From the NCBI RefSeq assembly GCF_014356525.2, contig NC_052511.1, positions 47,988,182 through 48,052,181 on the forward strand: a stretch of 64,000 nucleotides of DNA, in the 5' to 3' direction. This document shows positions 1 to 10,864 of the stretch, piece after piece. Position 1 is the stretch's first letter, and each line of letters begins with the position of its first letter. Position numbers and translations under genes: made by a program. The DNA is from Nilaparvata lugens. Lineage: Eukaryota > Arthropoda > Insecta > Hemiptera > Delphacidae. Under the pieces are notes generated by a model. The model made no database searches. It was not told where the DNA came from and saw nothing but the letters and a program-made list of their open reading frames with translations.

Positions 1-23
1 TAATTTTTAGGAGTATGACTCAC

Positions 24-144
24 CATTTCCAACGACTCTTTTGGGAGGTAACTTTGGTATAAGTCTGTAAGGAAATCTGCTGAGTAGCAGCTCGTATAAT
101 GCCACAAAGTCGTTGTATCGTCGATACACTGATGAGCCAAATCT
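24..144 (-). CDS. SNX8: Sorting nexin 8-like, PX-domain exon
   Basis: SNX8-family proteins bind endosomal PI3P through a PX domain and shape membranes through a C-terminal BAR domain, acting in endosome-to-Golgi traffic. This 121-nt exon encodes about 40 residues beginning RFGSSVYRRYNDF and ending FPYRLIPKLPPKRVVGN. The RRY motif is the PX phosphate-binding core, and the LPPKR motif is the proline turn that follows in the SNX8/Mvp1 branch. The acceptor reads ctttctag and the donor is G|GTGAGT. It starts in phase 0 and ends in phase 1. The BAR-domain exons would lie off the left edge, and the preceding exon is at 2975-3141. Assignment to SNX8 rather than another nexin rests on the joined sequence EKKG.FLKHVEYQVISK-RFGSSVYRRYNDF, which is very close to the vertebrate SNX8 PX start as I know it. 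The exon itself is intact. Confidence 0.85.
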
Positions 145-295
145 CTAGAAAGGAAAATGAGGAAGTGTTGTTAAGGTAAAATTGACATAAAACGTGTCAT
201 ATTACGTTTAATAATAGATGTGACAAATATATAAGTCTACAGATGGAAATTACTGAGATATTGCAATTATTCAAATGCTAATGAATGAATTATTA

Positions 296-592
296 TTATT
301 ATCAAACAAAAATCCAAATTAAATGCTGTAATTCACCCCGAAGACTTCTGCTACTGCAAATATTGACAACAGGGTAAACAGCTAGATGGAAATTCGATTA
401 GCGCTACTATTCAAAAATTATTTGTCAGCCCATATTTTTGGAAATTTTGTTCCCGGGCTGACAAATAATTTTCGAATAGTAGCGCTCATCGAATTTCCGT
501 CTAGCTGTTAACCCTGTTGTCAATATTTGCAGCAGCAGAAGTCTTCGGGGTGAACTACAGCATTTAATTTGGATTTTCGTTTAATAATAATA
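296..592. repeat. Foldback MITE, about 130-bp arms
   Basis: The left arm (about 304-430) and right arm (about 458-591) are near-perfect inverted copies. They run from ATTTGGATTTTCGTTT at the tips inward through the block CACCCCGAAGACTTCTGC to a short spacer. The same arm sequence recurs at 27660-28990, 45297-45660 and 58300-58425, so this is a dispersed family. No coding capacity. Confidence 0.8.
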
Positions 593-1635
593 AATATATA
601 AGAGTAGAGTATTATATCTAAATAAACCAAAGTGAATATATCTAAGTATTCGAGGATTTTGATGATAATTCCTGTGTAATGTAAAGACTCCAACGTTCTC
701 GAGGGAGGCCTATTTTGAACGAAATATTTGGACATAATACATGAAATTAATTAATAAGAATTATTTGAAGTTGTCATGTGATATTTTCGAGCTCAAAGTT
801 CAAGTGTTTTTATTCTTTATTTTGCGAATTTGAAGTTTGTTTCATGTTTTTAAGAAGTTTTATTATAATTCTATCAAAATTTAAAATTGTTTATTTTATT
901 CTAATTTATATTTTCAGATTGTGATTTGGTGTAGAAATTGAAAGAAACATAACCTATGTATAATAATTGGACAATTTAAAACTAAATTAGGAAATTGAAA
1001 AAGTTTTGGGCAATAGCGTGTTTTTTCTTTTCCGATCCTTGTATTGTTTTTTTCAACCTAATAAATAAATAAATATACTGTATAGGTGTTATATTAATCG
1101 AACATGGAGTTCAGTTGTAAATATAAATACTGAGCAAAAAAAAAAAAACTTGCTCAAATCTGAAACTCGTAAGTTTTATAGGTCCATTGAATCTTCTCCT
1201 CTGGAAATGGTCCATGAACAAATTGGAAGTTCTATCAAAGGTGGAAGAAGCTGCAATATTTTTTCTCCTATAATAGAATTATTTTTCATGATAAGGAAAT
1301 GTATTCTCCTATGATGATAGCCTCGACACATACACACATATTATAATAGTGAGGTATTATTTTGAAAACCTTGAATATTGTTATATTATTGAAAATGTAT
1401 GAGAAAATAATATGTAATGTTCCTGAATTTATGAATAAACTCCTCTGGATGTGTCGTCAACATCCAGAGAAATTATTAATATCATCCTGTTTGAGGTTTT
1501 GCTTGACCACTCTTCCCCTGGGCTCCGAACCCCAAAGGAGATTGACAAACGATTTTATCAGAGCAGTGGCGCCATTTCACCAAACTGCTAGGGGGGCAAA
1601 AACCAAGAGGTATGAGGAAGGGGAAGGAATACCCT

Positions 1636-1795
1636 CAAAGGATAGAGGGTCCTGTGTTTTTCCCCATAAATGTTAAATTCGAAGATGTTATTATATGCTT
1701 CATTTTTTTCAGTTTTATACAAAAGTGGTTGAAGTATCAATACAAACATATACATTATTAGTTATTAAATCATGAAATTTGTGGCTTAGTGCAAG
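1636..1795. repeat. Dispersed repeat shared with 17930-18105
   Basis: The two segments share the succession AGGGTCCTG, TTTTTCCCC, ATTCGAAGATGTTATT and ACATATACATTATTAGTTATT with small indels. At the second site this block follows directly on a Helitron-like hairpin, so both may be fragments of one longer element. Confidence 0.6.
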
Positions 1796-2044
1796 AACTA
1801 CCTATGTCAAAATATCAACTCTCTCACAAATCAGCTTGAAAGATCACCTTGTATTTTCGAACTACGGCATTTCGATACGGAAATGCGAGTGCTAGAAGTG
1901 CAGAAGTCGACATTGGTAGTTCTGGCACGGAGTATGAATGCCAATCTAAAAGCATATGTCTTCATTGGTAGTTTTCGCACTCTGAGATTGGTAGACAAAT
2001 TGACATTGACAATTGGTAGATAATCATGACATTGGTAGTATAAA

Positions 2045-2883
2045 TTGTATAGCTTTTTATTGCTTTGAGATAGGACAATGGCACTTCTGTACAGGTGAGT
2101 GGGTCAGCCACATCCAACAGGTGACTGGGAGACTGTCCGAATCTGTTTTCTGTTGCTCAAGCTGAGGGGACAGGTGACAGAGGCATATCTGGTTATAGTG
2201 TATCATGAACTTTTCCACTGCCATATCTCCTATGGTCTACTCATGTGGGTCCATTCAGCCAAGGTTGTAGACATACTTAAGCTGCAAAACGGCCTGCTAG
2301 GATTATAACTGCAAGCGAACATCATGCACATTGCAAGCATATTTTTGTTAGACTGGGTATCCTAACAGTGGTCAGCCACTTCCTTCTGCTCTGCCTCATG
2401 TATATCGAGAAGAATCAACAAATTTGTTGACTCGGACTGATGTACATCACCATACACCAGCATCGAGTGCTGTTTGACCTACCCAGGTTCGCCTCCAGAG
2501 ATCGCGGTATGCTACAGGAGTGCAGCTCTCCGCTACTTCAACAGGAGTGAAGCAGTTGGATACCAGCAATTTCGAGACGGTTATTTGAGAGCCAGGGCTT
2601 ATTATGATGTACAGGAGTTTTTAGACGATGACCTGTCTCAAATACTATCTGGCTAACTTGCCAGTAAGTCAAAAAGCAAGGCCTTATATGTTAACTAAGT
2701 GTGCTTTATCTTGACCACTGCCATCTTGATAAATAGTGTTTTTTTTGTTTGTGACTTTCATTGTGAAATGACCTTTGCCCTGAGTAGACTTGGATGAGCC
2801 AAGGATGACAGCCTTCTGTATTTGACCTGTGAGTTCAGTAGCAGCTCTCTCACAGGCTGGAATTATTATTATATTATTATTAT
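2045..2883 (+). mobile_element. LINE fragment (RT C-terminal region and 3' tail)
   Basis: Open pieces at 2099-2308 and 2474-2656 read like the region after the reverse transcriptase of jockey/CR1-type non-LTR retrotransposons. They include YHELFHCHISYGLLMWVHSA, DILKLQ and, near the end, YDVQEFLDDDLSQ. The pieces are in different frames, so the copy is dead. The unit ends in an (ATT)n stretch at about 2864-2883, a usual LINE 3' tail. It is 5'-truncated inside the SNX8-like intron. Confidence 0.7.
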
Positions 2884-2974
2884 GGTCAGATCATAAAAAG
2901 CCTAAAATAGGAGAAATGTTTTCTCCTATGGTCAGATCTCAAAACAAGAAATAACTACCAATATTTTTGCTTAC

Positions 2975-3141
2975 CTTGCTGATAACTTGATACTCGACAT
3001 GCTTCAGGAACATCCTTTCTTCTCAGGTAAACATCGACTTGAATTGTGTCGATCCTTATCAAATCAGAATTTTCAGTCCTAGACTGTTGGATCCGGCTTC
3101 AGCTTGATATCAGAAAGGTCGCCCAAGTGGTATTGGTAAAC
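2975..3141 (-). CDS. SNX8: Sorting nexin 8-like, exon preceding the PX core (indels)
   Basis: The acceptor is a strong ttttctaccag and the donor AAG|GTAAGC, with a phase 0 exit that matches the exon at 24-144. Read in pieces it gives VYQYHLGDLSDIKLKPDPTV, then TENSDLIRIDTIQVDVY, then EKKG, then FLKHVEYQVISK. Human SNX8 has VQVELIPEKKGLFLKHVEYEV at this place, from memory. No single frame spans the exon. One base appears to be missing just before EKKG, another just after it, and there is a further shift near 3080. A TAG at about 3080 lies in the first frame. Either the assembly dropped bases in short homopolymers or the gene is decaying; the intact splice sites and neighbour exon favour assembly error. 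The first exon or exons of this gene were not found in the window. Confidence 0.7.
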
Positions 3142-3177
3142 CTGGTAGAAAACAATCAACAGTTTAAATAGAATGTT

Positions 3178-3232
3178 GAATCAGTGGTTTTTTGACAATT
3201 TCTTAGTCTTTTTCATTCAATATGAATAAAAT
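3178..3232 (+). mobile_element. 5'-truncated tail of the palindromic retroelement family
   Basis: Starts inside the family at AATCAGTGGTTTTTTGAC and runs through CTTAGTCTTTTTCATTC to ATGAATAAA. It matches the right-hand end of the elements at 35201-36248 and 36478-36842. Truncation at the 5' side with the 3' side kept is what target-primed reverse transcription leaves. Confidence 0.65.
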
Positions 3233-3258
3233 GTCTCGAAACCGACACTCGCTTGTTT

Positions 3259-4222
3259 CATGTCAATGACGAAGCCTAAGTATCATATTATGTATCAAGC
3301 CAATAAAAAATTATATTTTCTAAATTTAGAATCACTACAGTATTAATATGAATGCTATTTTTTGTAAATCTTAATGAAGAGATTTAGGCATTAATCACTC
3401 TGAAAACAAATTTTCTCAAATTCAACAAAGTTATTGACCGAGCGAAGTGAGGTCTAAGATTCAAGTCGACGGTTTGGTATTTCTCTTAATGTTTAAATGT
3501 TCATGTCAATGACGAAGCTAATGTATCATTTATGTATCAAGCCAATAAAACATTATCTTTTCTATTTAAAATCACTACAGTATTTAATATGAATGCTATT
3601 TTTTGTAAATCTTAATGAAAAGATTTTGGCATTAATCACTCGAAAACAAAGTTTCTCAAATTTAACAAAGTTATTGACCGAGAGAAGTGAGGTCTAAGAT
3701 TCAAGTCGACGGTTTGGCATTTCTCTTAATGTTTAATGTTCATGTCAATGACGAAGCCTAATGTATCATATTATGTATCAAGCCAATAAAAAATTATATT
3801 TTCTAAATTTAAAATCACTACAGTATTTAATATTAATGCTATTTTTTGTAAATCTTAATAAGAGATTTAGGCATTATCACTCTGAAAACAAAGTTTCTCA
3901 AATTTAACAAAGTTATTGACCGAGAGAAGTGAGGTCTAAGATTCAAGTCGACGGTTTGGCATTTCTCTTAATGTTTAAATGTTCATGTCAATGACGAAGC
4001 CTAATGTTATCATATTATGTATCAAGCCAATAAAAAATTATATTTTCTAAATTTAAAATCACTACAGTATTTAATATGAATGCTATTTTTTGTAAATCTT
4101 AATGAAAAGATTTAGGCATTAATCACTCTGACACAAGTTTCTCAAATCAACAAAGTTATTGACCGAGCGAAGTGAGGTCTAAGATTCAGTCGACGGTTTG
4201 GTATTTCTCTTAATGTTTACAA
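3259..4222. repeat. Tandem array, four units of about 240 bp
   Basis: Units begin CATGTCAATGACGAAG at 3259, 3502, 3741 and 3984 (spacings 243, 239 and 243). Each contains TTGACCGAGCGAAGTGAGG and AAGTCGACGGTTTGG. Units differ mostly by one-base indels. The last unit runs into the dispersed block at 4223, and the GACCGAGCGAAG to GACGGTTTGG segment is also the edge of that block at 6560-6600 and 48163. The array therefore looks like an internal duplication at the end of one transposable element. Confidence 0.85.
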
Positions 4223-4385
4223 TGTTTATCTGTGCGCATTTACGGCGAAACGAGGTATAGATTTTCATGAAATTTGACAGGTAGTTCCTTTTAAATTGCG
4301 CGTCGACGTATAATACAAGGTTTTTGAAAATTTGCATTTCAAGGATAAATAAAAGGAAAAAGGACCTCCTTCATACTCAATATTA
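4223..4385 (+). repeat. Dispersed repeat block (ACGGCGAAACG family)
   Basis: Contains GCGCATTTACGGCGAAACG, ATTTTCATGAAATTTGACAG, GCGCGTCGACGTAT and AAGGTTTTTG. The same order of blocks is found reversed at 6340-6600 and 7740-8285 and forward at 48163-48490. Class not resolved; the compact GC-rich end hairpin suggests a Helitron-type element. Confidence 0.7.
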
Positions 4386-4983
4386 GAGTTATAAATGTTA
4401 TTTATTCTATTGATGAATATTTTTGTTCATATTTGTTATTATAATCTTAATTTTTATAAATTTTGAATTCCCAATTGTTTTATTTTACATTTTTCATAAG
4501 TATTTGAAATCTTTGTATTTTTCATTTTTAATTAGGTGATATTTTTGTTGTTTGTAATTTATCATTGCATAAGTTCGTATTAGTTTTATCATTGTTATTC
4601 TTTTAACAATTGTATCTGTACATTTTTATTGTTAAGAACATTTGAGAAACCGTTGTCTCCATTGTGAATAAATAAATGAACTATTGATTGCGTGCAATAA
4701 TGCATGCAATTAGTAACTAAAATAACATAGTATGTCTCTCAAACTTTCTCTGCTTTGAACTTGGGCTGTCCTGATGCCAGTATGTATTGAAGGAGATTAG
4801 CTTTTGATGTTAGCATTTTTGATACACCAACCCAACAGCCATTAGCCGTTATAACACCGATATATCGCCGACACGACATAAAGACAGGATTTACTCTGAT
4901 GGACAGTATAATCAGATTAATGAATAAATTAATGAATTAGGTCTAATGGGTTTATCTGAGGAGGCTGCGGTTTATAACTGCGC
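4386..4983. other. AT-rich stretch without a recognised gene
   Basis: 4430-4690 ends TGTGAATAAATAAATGAAC and looks like a LINE 3' tail, without a coding part to confirm it. Nothing else is recognised. Confidence 0.3.
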
Positions 4984-5105
4984 GAGGTCTACTGTTCACA
5001 GAACTACTATTTATAAAGTGTTATGAGTCATGTCATGGAAAACAAATCACCTCTACTGACGTCATCAAAGAGAGGCGGAGAAGGTTCTAGACCCTTCTGA
5101 CCCAG

Positions 5106-5205
5106 CCAATCAGAGCAAGCGCTTGGAAAACTGTTTGGAGGTCAAATCACTTTGGTTTTTGCTGATAAGGACCCAAATCTGAAAGTGAAACAAGATATTG
5201 ATTAT
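5106..5205 (+). CDS. Candidate orphan exon, function unknown
   Basis: The segment is open for 33 codons and reads QSEQALGKLFGGQITLVFAD then KDPNLKVKQDIDY. It is bounded by a pyrimidine-rich acceptor (gacccttctgacccag) and a perfect donor (TAT|GTAAGT). I do not recognise the peptide. It lies between the inverted ends at 4984 and 6235, so it may be a gene fragment carried by a mobile element, or chance. Nothing nearby on the plus strand joins to it. Confidence 0.25.
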
Positions 5206-5284
5206 GTAAGTTATCCTATCTATATGAAAACTTTTATTGTAACATATCGTTCATTACAGTATTAATAAGAGATAATCTTCTACA

Positions 5285-5421
5285 AACTGTCAAAGATAGT
5301 ATAGCCTTTTATAACAAGTTTTCAACTTTGTTGAAGTTCTGACACTGTGTTACTTGTAAAAGGTCATTAGCATGAAAAGTGGAGAGGAGAGGGCCTAAAA
5401 TTGACCTGTGGTACTCCATGC
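5285..5421 (-). pseudogene. LINE reverse transcriptase relic
   Basis: Read on the minus strand from the gap edge, frames join as GVPQ, then SILGPLLSTFHANDLLQVT. This is the RT block GVPQGSxLGPLLF...NDL of non-LTR retrotransposons. One base is missing after PQ and no long frame remains. The copy runs into the assembly gap. Confidence 0.55.
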
Positions 5422-5521
5422 NNNNNNNNNNNNNNNNNNNNNNNNNNNNNNNNNNNNNNNNNNNNNNNNNNNNNNNNNNNNNNNNNNNNNNNNNNNNNNN
5501 NNNNNNNNNNNNNNNNNNNNN
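5422..5521. other. Assembly gap (100 N)
   Basis: Exactly 100 N, the usual placeholder for a gap of unknown size. One side is a LINE relic and the other a (CTT)n microsatellite. Confidence 0.95.
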
Positions 5522-5565
5522 ATATTTTTTCCTTATACCTTTACTTGTTTCTCAAAATCTTCATC

Positions 5566-6048
5566 TCTTTATCCTTCTTCTTCTTCTTTTTTCCTTCTCT
5601 CCCCTCTTCTTCTTCTTCTTCATCTCTTCTTTTCTCTTCTCTCCTTCTTCTTCTCCCCTTCTTCTTCTCCTTCTCCTCTTTTCTTCTCCCCTTCTTCTTC
5701 TTCTTCTCTTCCTCTTCTTCTTCTTCTCTTCTTCTTCTTCTTCTTCTCATTCTTCTTCTCCTCCTCCTCTTCTTCTTCTTCTTCTTCTTCTTCTTCTTCT
5801 TCTTCTTCGTCTTCTCTTCTCTCCGCTTCTCCTCTCCTCATTCTTCTTCTTCTCTTCTTCTCATCTTCTTCTTCTTCTTCTTTCTTCTCTTCTTCTTCTT
5901 CTTCTTCTTCTTCTCTTCTTCTTCTTCTTCTTCTTCTTCTTCTTCTTCTTCTTCTTCTTCTTCTTCTTCTTCTTCTTCTATCTTCTTCTTCTTCTTTTCT
6001 TTTTCTTTTTTCTTCTTCTTCTTCTTCTTTCTTCTTCTTCTTCTTCTT
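5566..6048. repeat. (TTC)n microsatellite, about 480 bp
   Basis: Almost pure CTT/TTC triplets with TCTC interruptions. Long open frames here are artefacts giving poly-Ser, poly-Leu and poly-Phe. Confidence 0.95.
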
Positions 6049-6339
6049 AGTCAGTGAACCTAACCATATAGACTACCAAATCTATACCAACGAATAAGTT
6101 TCAGGATATTTGGTGAATGAATTCAGGGGTATTTGGTGTAAACACGGCTTTAGTACCCATTTTTAAAAATGGTTTACTTACGACAAGTTTCGGCCATGAT
6201 GTCATTACTAGTAGTTCTGTGAACAGTAGACCTCACGCATTATTCTCATCCACAAATACCTGATTGAAACTATAGACCTTATGGAAATACAGCAATAGAC
6301 TGGCTTCTCCACACATCTGTGTAATCACTTGTCAACTGA

Positions 6340-6600
6340 TTTATGATGTAGTCTGATTTTAACTCTAATATTGGCGTATGAAGGAGGCTCCTTTTTCCTT
6401 TTATATTATCCATGAAATGCAAAATTTCCAAAAACCTTGTATATAAGTCGACGCACAATTAAAAAAGGAACATACCTGTCAAATTTCATAAAAATCTATT
6501 GCCGCGTTTCGCTGTAAATGCGCAACATATAAACATTTAAAAATTAAGAGAAATGCCAAACCGTCGACTTGAATCTTAGACCTCACTTCGCTCGGTCAAT
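6340..6600 (-). repeat. Dispersed repeat block, inverted copy
   Basis: Reverse-orientation copy of the 4223-4385 block, including the outer edge CCGTCGACTTGAATCTTAG and CACTTCGCTCGGTCAA. Confidence 0.75.
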
Positions 6601-7439
6601 CAAGTAATTAAAAAAAGTCAACTTGTCGTAACTAAACAATTTTAAAAAAGGGTACTAAGATTCTTATTTTTTATTTCTATTTAGTCGAAAAATAGATGCA
6701 GGTTTTTTATTGATCAATGATGAATTAAAATTATATCCATATTAATTCATTCATTCATTCAATGTGAAGTGATAATCGAATGTAATATTTATCTATAATT
6801 TGGTGTCTTAATACTTCTAAATTCAAAATTTCCAGCATATATATATATATTTTTGGACGAAAATTGAACTGGAACCTCTTACAGTAGAATCATAACCTAT
6901 TTTTATACATTTCATTATCAAAATTTGGGAATGAAATAGTTTTGGCCAAGTCTGTTGTTCCTTCCTAATGATATTTATATAATTTGTGATTGTAACCACG
7001 AATAAATAAATAAATATAAATTGATCATCACAATTTTCCAGTCAGACCTTATTTATTCCAAGGACTGTAATAATTTTATTAGGATATGATAGTAATATTC
7101 ATTCAGTTGAATATGGTAAGGTACCGGTACTTACTTGAGATGAGATCATACAATTTAGACATTCCTATTGATAAGTTATTGATATTAATCTGTATGATGT
7201 AATATTGATATTATTTTGAAATAGGTAGTCTGATAAGTAGTGAGATTATAAATGAAGACTATGATAAACTATACTTTTGTTTCATTGTGTGCTACCTTGA
7301 ACTTATATTTCAACACTGATCTCAGAAACATTATTTATACAGGTGACACAGAATAACGGAAACTTTTAACAACGCCATAAAACATTAGTGGGAAGGGCAA
7401 AAATAATTTTATTCAAACTAATGTAAAGTTCAAAACTTG
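6601..7439. other. AT-rich stretch, possible LINE 3' tail
   Basis: A tail-like ACGAATAAATAAATAAATAT occurs near 7000. Nothing else is recognised in about 800 bases. Confidence 0.3.
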
Positions 7440-8285
7440 CCATTTGATAATATTATTAATAAATAATTTATCAATTAAAAATGTCTAGAAAAAATCCTAA
7501 ATAAACATAGAGCTTTCTGTCCTATATCGTACCGTGACGTGTCGTCCCGGAATGTGAGTGTGAGCGCTGTTATCAGGTCTGGCTGCAACTGTCTACAACG
7601 TTGATGGAAAGATACAATTTTCAAGATGTTTGATGTTTTTGAACGGGTAGGTAGTATTATAGTCAACTGTCTACTAACGTTAATGGAAGATACATTTTCA
7701 AGATGTTCGATGTTTTTGAACGGTAGTATTATAGTCCACTAGACAGCTGATTTATGATGAATAATTCTATAGTCTGATTTTTACGGTAATATTGGCGTAT
7801 GAAGGAGGCTCCTTTTCTTTTATATTATCCTTGAAATGCAAAATTTCCAAAAACTTGTATATACGTCGACGCGCCATTAAAAAGGAACATACATGTCAAA
7901 TTTTATGAAAATCTATTACCGCGTTTCGCCATGAATGCGCAACATAAAAACATATAAACATTCAAAAATTTAATCGCACTAAAAACTTTGAAATTTTCAT
8001 TGCGTCAAAAACATAACCCACAAAGAAACAAGCAAGGAAATGATCGAACAGTCTTTTGACCGTGTTCAAATAATTTGATCGCCCGTTCGGCGGCAGTCAA
8101 CTTAACCATCGGATTGACCGTGGTCAAACGTAACTGGGTTGGTGGAACGAATTATTTCTGATTTAATCAGCTGATAGACTTTAACCATGTTCAAATGCCT
8201 TGACCAAGGTTGGTGAAACGGGGCATAAGAGAAATACCAAACCGTCGACTTGAATCTTAGACATCATTCCGCTCGGTCAATAATT
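7440..8285 (-). repeat. About 850-bp dispersed element, inverted partner of 48163-48970
   Basis: The tip near 7480 reads TCTAGAAAAAATCCT, followed by GACGTGTCGTCCCGGAATGT and GTTATCAGGTCTGG. The ACGGCGAAACG block then follows in reverse, ending at CGCTCGGTCAA. The copy at 48163-48970 has the same parts in mirror order. A local duplication of about 65 bp (GATACAATTTTCAAGATGTT, twice between 7600 and 7720) is private to this copy. Confidence 0.7.
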
Positions 8286-8340
8286 ATTGACATATGACCA
8301 TAGTTGATCTATTATGGTATTAGTACATTTTTATATTGTA

Positions 8341-9033
8341 ACTAGCTGTCAGGCTCGCTTCGCTCGCCATATCCGTCTAGCCAGGGGGCTCCGCCCCCTG
8401 GACCCCCGACTGGATCGTCCCAGAATGAGATCAGTAGGCTCGCTTTGCTCGCCTGCATTTTTCATTTGAGCATTTTTATCATATGTTAGAACAAATCCAG
8501 TCGGGGGTCCAGACTAAACGTCTGGCTAAACGGATATGGCGAGCGAAGCGAGCCTGACGGCTAGTAATATAATATTCCTAGGATTGAAGTAGCAGTGCCC
8601 AATCAATTTTTCTGCGATAAATGCATTTATTTAAATCTTCAACTTGGTGCCAACCTAACAAAGTCAACTCAACTTAATGCCAACCTGACAAAATTATTAA
8701 TTTAGTTGCCAGTTAACAACTGTTTCGAAGAGGTACTCCATCTAGATTATAGTTCTATAGTAACATATGATATGGAAATTTCAATTATAATTAAGAGATT
8801 GGAAGAAGAAGAATATACATGCTGAAAGACGAACTTTAACCCTTAAAAACAAACCTTAGAGTTAAAATATTGCCAAAAGATTTCTTAGTGCGCCTCTAAA
8901 GGGCCAACTGAACATACCTACCAAATTTGAACGTTTTTGGTCCGGTAGATTTTTAGTTATGCGAGTGAGTGAGTGAGTCAGTCAGTCAGTCAGTCAGTGA
9001 GTGCCATTTCGCTTTTATATATATATATATTTT
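8341..9033. mobile_element. Helitron-like foldback element with tail
   Basis: 8341-8566 is a 225-bp inverted repeat. Its right tip reads GGCGAGCGAAGCGAGCCTGA then CGGCTAG|T, and the left tip is the mirror image. A GC-rich sequence a few bases before CTAG followed by T resembles a Helitron 3' end. The tail 8567-9033 finishes in GAGTGAGTGAGTCAGTCAGT and GCCATTTCGCTTTTATATAT. Related copies are at 29282-29950 and 58902-59545. The left LTR of the next element abuts this tail. Confidence 0.6.
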
Positions 9034-10864
9034 TGTAATTCAATAAATAATAAATATATATATAAATGATACTTATACTATACTGAGTTGAGGAATAAAA
9101 AATAAATTGCACACCATGAAAATTTCACACATATATTACACAAATAATGCAAAGATCAATCGAGGCAAAAAATATATATAGAGCGATAAAAATATAATAT
9201 AAAAAATAGAACAATAATTTATATCAGCAAAATATCACAGGCTAAACTTTATATTCTAGATTTATGGCACGAATCATTACCATGTGCCTTTATCTTAAAA
9301 TCATATGCATTCTTTGCATGTAGCTGCGACATGTACTTGCTAATACTTGTCGACTTGGATAATTCAATCAAAAATATGTGCTCTAAGATCAGCTGATAAA
9401 TTAGCCACTAATAATCCAAATATATATATAATTAAAATCTCTAGTATTTAGTAGATTTATTGTATCGAATATATATTTTTATCTCAGGGTGCAAGATTCG
9501 GCACCTGACGGAATAGGTAGAGCCATTCATCTAGTGAATTAGAACTATGATAAATTATCGCAAATTGTATTGCAAAAAATTAAATATTGTATGCATACGT
9601 TTGATAGCCTAGATTTCGTACTTCTTTGATTAAATAGAAATTTCTAAAATATTGATCTATATTTTTCTTTCAATTAAATACCTTTAATACTAATTTTTAC
9701 TTGCGCAAGTATTACTCTTATTAATTTCTCAATTTATAATAACCCTTTCGGCGAGCTAGCTTTGATCATCAGATTATTTCGAAGCACTAGGGCGCCCATC
9801 ACTAAATTCAAATTTAATCACTCACGTGTCGAAAATCTTCTTGTAAGCCGCCGATGTCGATCCAACTCCATGTGGTCCGGGAATATGGTAGCCGGAATCG
9901 TCTCCTCCAAGGGGTTATAAATTTAATAAAAATGAAAAATGACTTCTGCTTCACAATAGCATCACGAAGTCTTTTAAGAAATTTAATAATTTACTTTAAC
10001 TTTAATTTTTACAAAATTATTAATAAGGTACTTCGCTCTAAAATATTTGGGGTCCTCTTATGGTGGCATCTGGCTGGCGAGTGCTGGTTCTTCCTTCTCA
10101 AGTTTTACAGATCCTCTTTCCGACTTTCAAATTAGCATAAAATTTAAATATCCCAATCCTCCGCCATTAAATTCAAATAGATCTTACAAAAAATGCCAAA
10201 ATATTGCTTAGATTATATGATTAATAATTTCTTTGCATTCGAGCCATATTGATAACATAGATTACACAAATTTTTACACAAAATCTAGTACATTTATATA
10301 AATATATATAAATATTTTTGAATTGGCCTACAGTTGCCGCCTATTAACTGCCGTTTTACTATTGGTGCATGCAAATTTTATTAGGTATTCATGCGCCTGG
10401 TAACTCTTATTTCCTGAATACATTAAATTATTTTTATTTGGTTTTTTATTTATGCTCTTTGCATGCTAGTTAATATTCTATATATTAATATTAATTCCAT
10501 GCTACCTAATAATTAGCCACGTGGACGGGTGTTTTTTCACATTGCACACCATCCGAATGCAATAAAGCTCTGCCAAGGGGTTTTGGTCAGATTCTACGTT
10601 CTTCGGTTTGATCGATCTCTAGGTCACCGATCCGTGAATACATCTACATAACCTCAATCTTCAAATATTTTATAAATAATCTATTTATGAGTAGTAAACT
10701 TCCTTCAAATCCTTTTTAGGTTCTTGTACCATTTAGCCAGAACAAGCTGATGCTATCTAATCTTGTTTATTATCTGCTTGGCGATATTAGCCAATTACTT
10801 TATTTTTAGACCTATTACTATTTCTGTTAGGGCTTTTCATCTACCCAGATTTAAATATGTTACA
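9034..10864 (-). repeat. Left LTR (3' LTR of the minus-strand element)
   Basis: Homology with 15296-17118 starts exactly at TGTAATTC and stops exactly at ATGTTACA. Short ORFs inside (for example 9854-10135) occur identically in the other LTR and are not genes. Confidence 0.9.

Larger units (their letters stand above)
145..2974 (-). other. Intron of the SNX8-like gene
   Basis: Minus-strand intron of about 2.8 kb between the two PX exons, with both splice sites canonical and in phase 0. It contains a foldback element near 296-592, a stretch at 1636-1795 shared with 17930-18105, and a LINE fragment at 2045-2883. I see nothing recognisable in 600-1630 beyond AT-rich sequence and short poly-A runs. 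Confidence 0.6.
4984..6235. repeat. Inverted pair of 26-bp ends around gap and microsatellite
   Basis: GAGGTCTACTGTTCACAGAA followed by CTACTA at 4984-5009 is repeated inverted at 6209-6235. A third, forward copy lies at 49018-49044. The pair could be the ends of one roughly 1.25-kb element or two independent copies; the gap between them prevents a decision. Confidence 0.5.

Noticed and set aside
1362..1676. 104-codon plus-strand ORF
   Set aside because: The second half overlaps a dispersed repeat shared with 17930-18105. No domain or splice context.
3259..4222. CRISPR-like array
   Set aside because: Units are 240 bp with no short repeat plus unique-spacer structure, and the genome is eukaryotic.
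5379..6097. Three overlapping long open frames beside the first gap
   Set aside because: They run through N bases and a (CTT)n microsatellite and encode only Ser, Leu and Phe runs.
9854..10135. 93-codon ORF, repeated at 16190-16393
   Set aside because: Lies inside both LTRs with a frame difference caused by one indel. No codon-level conservation or domain.
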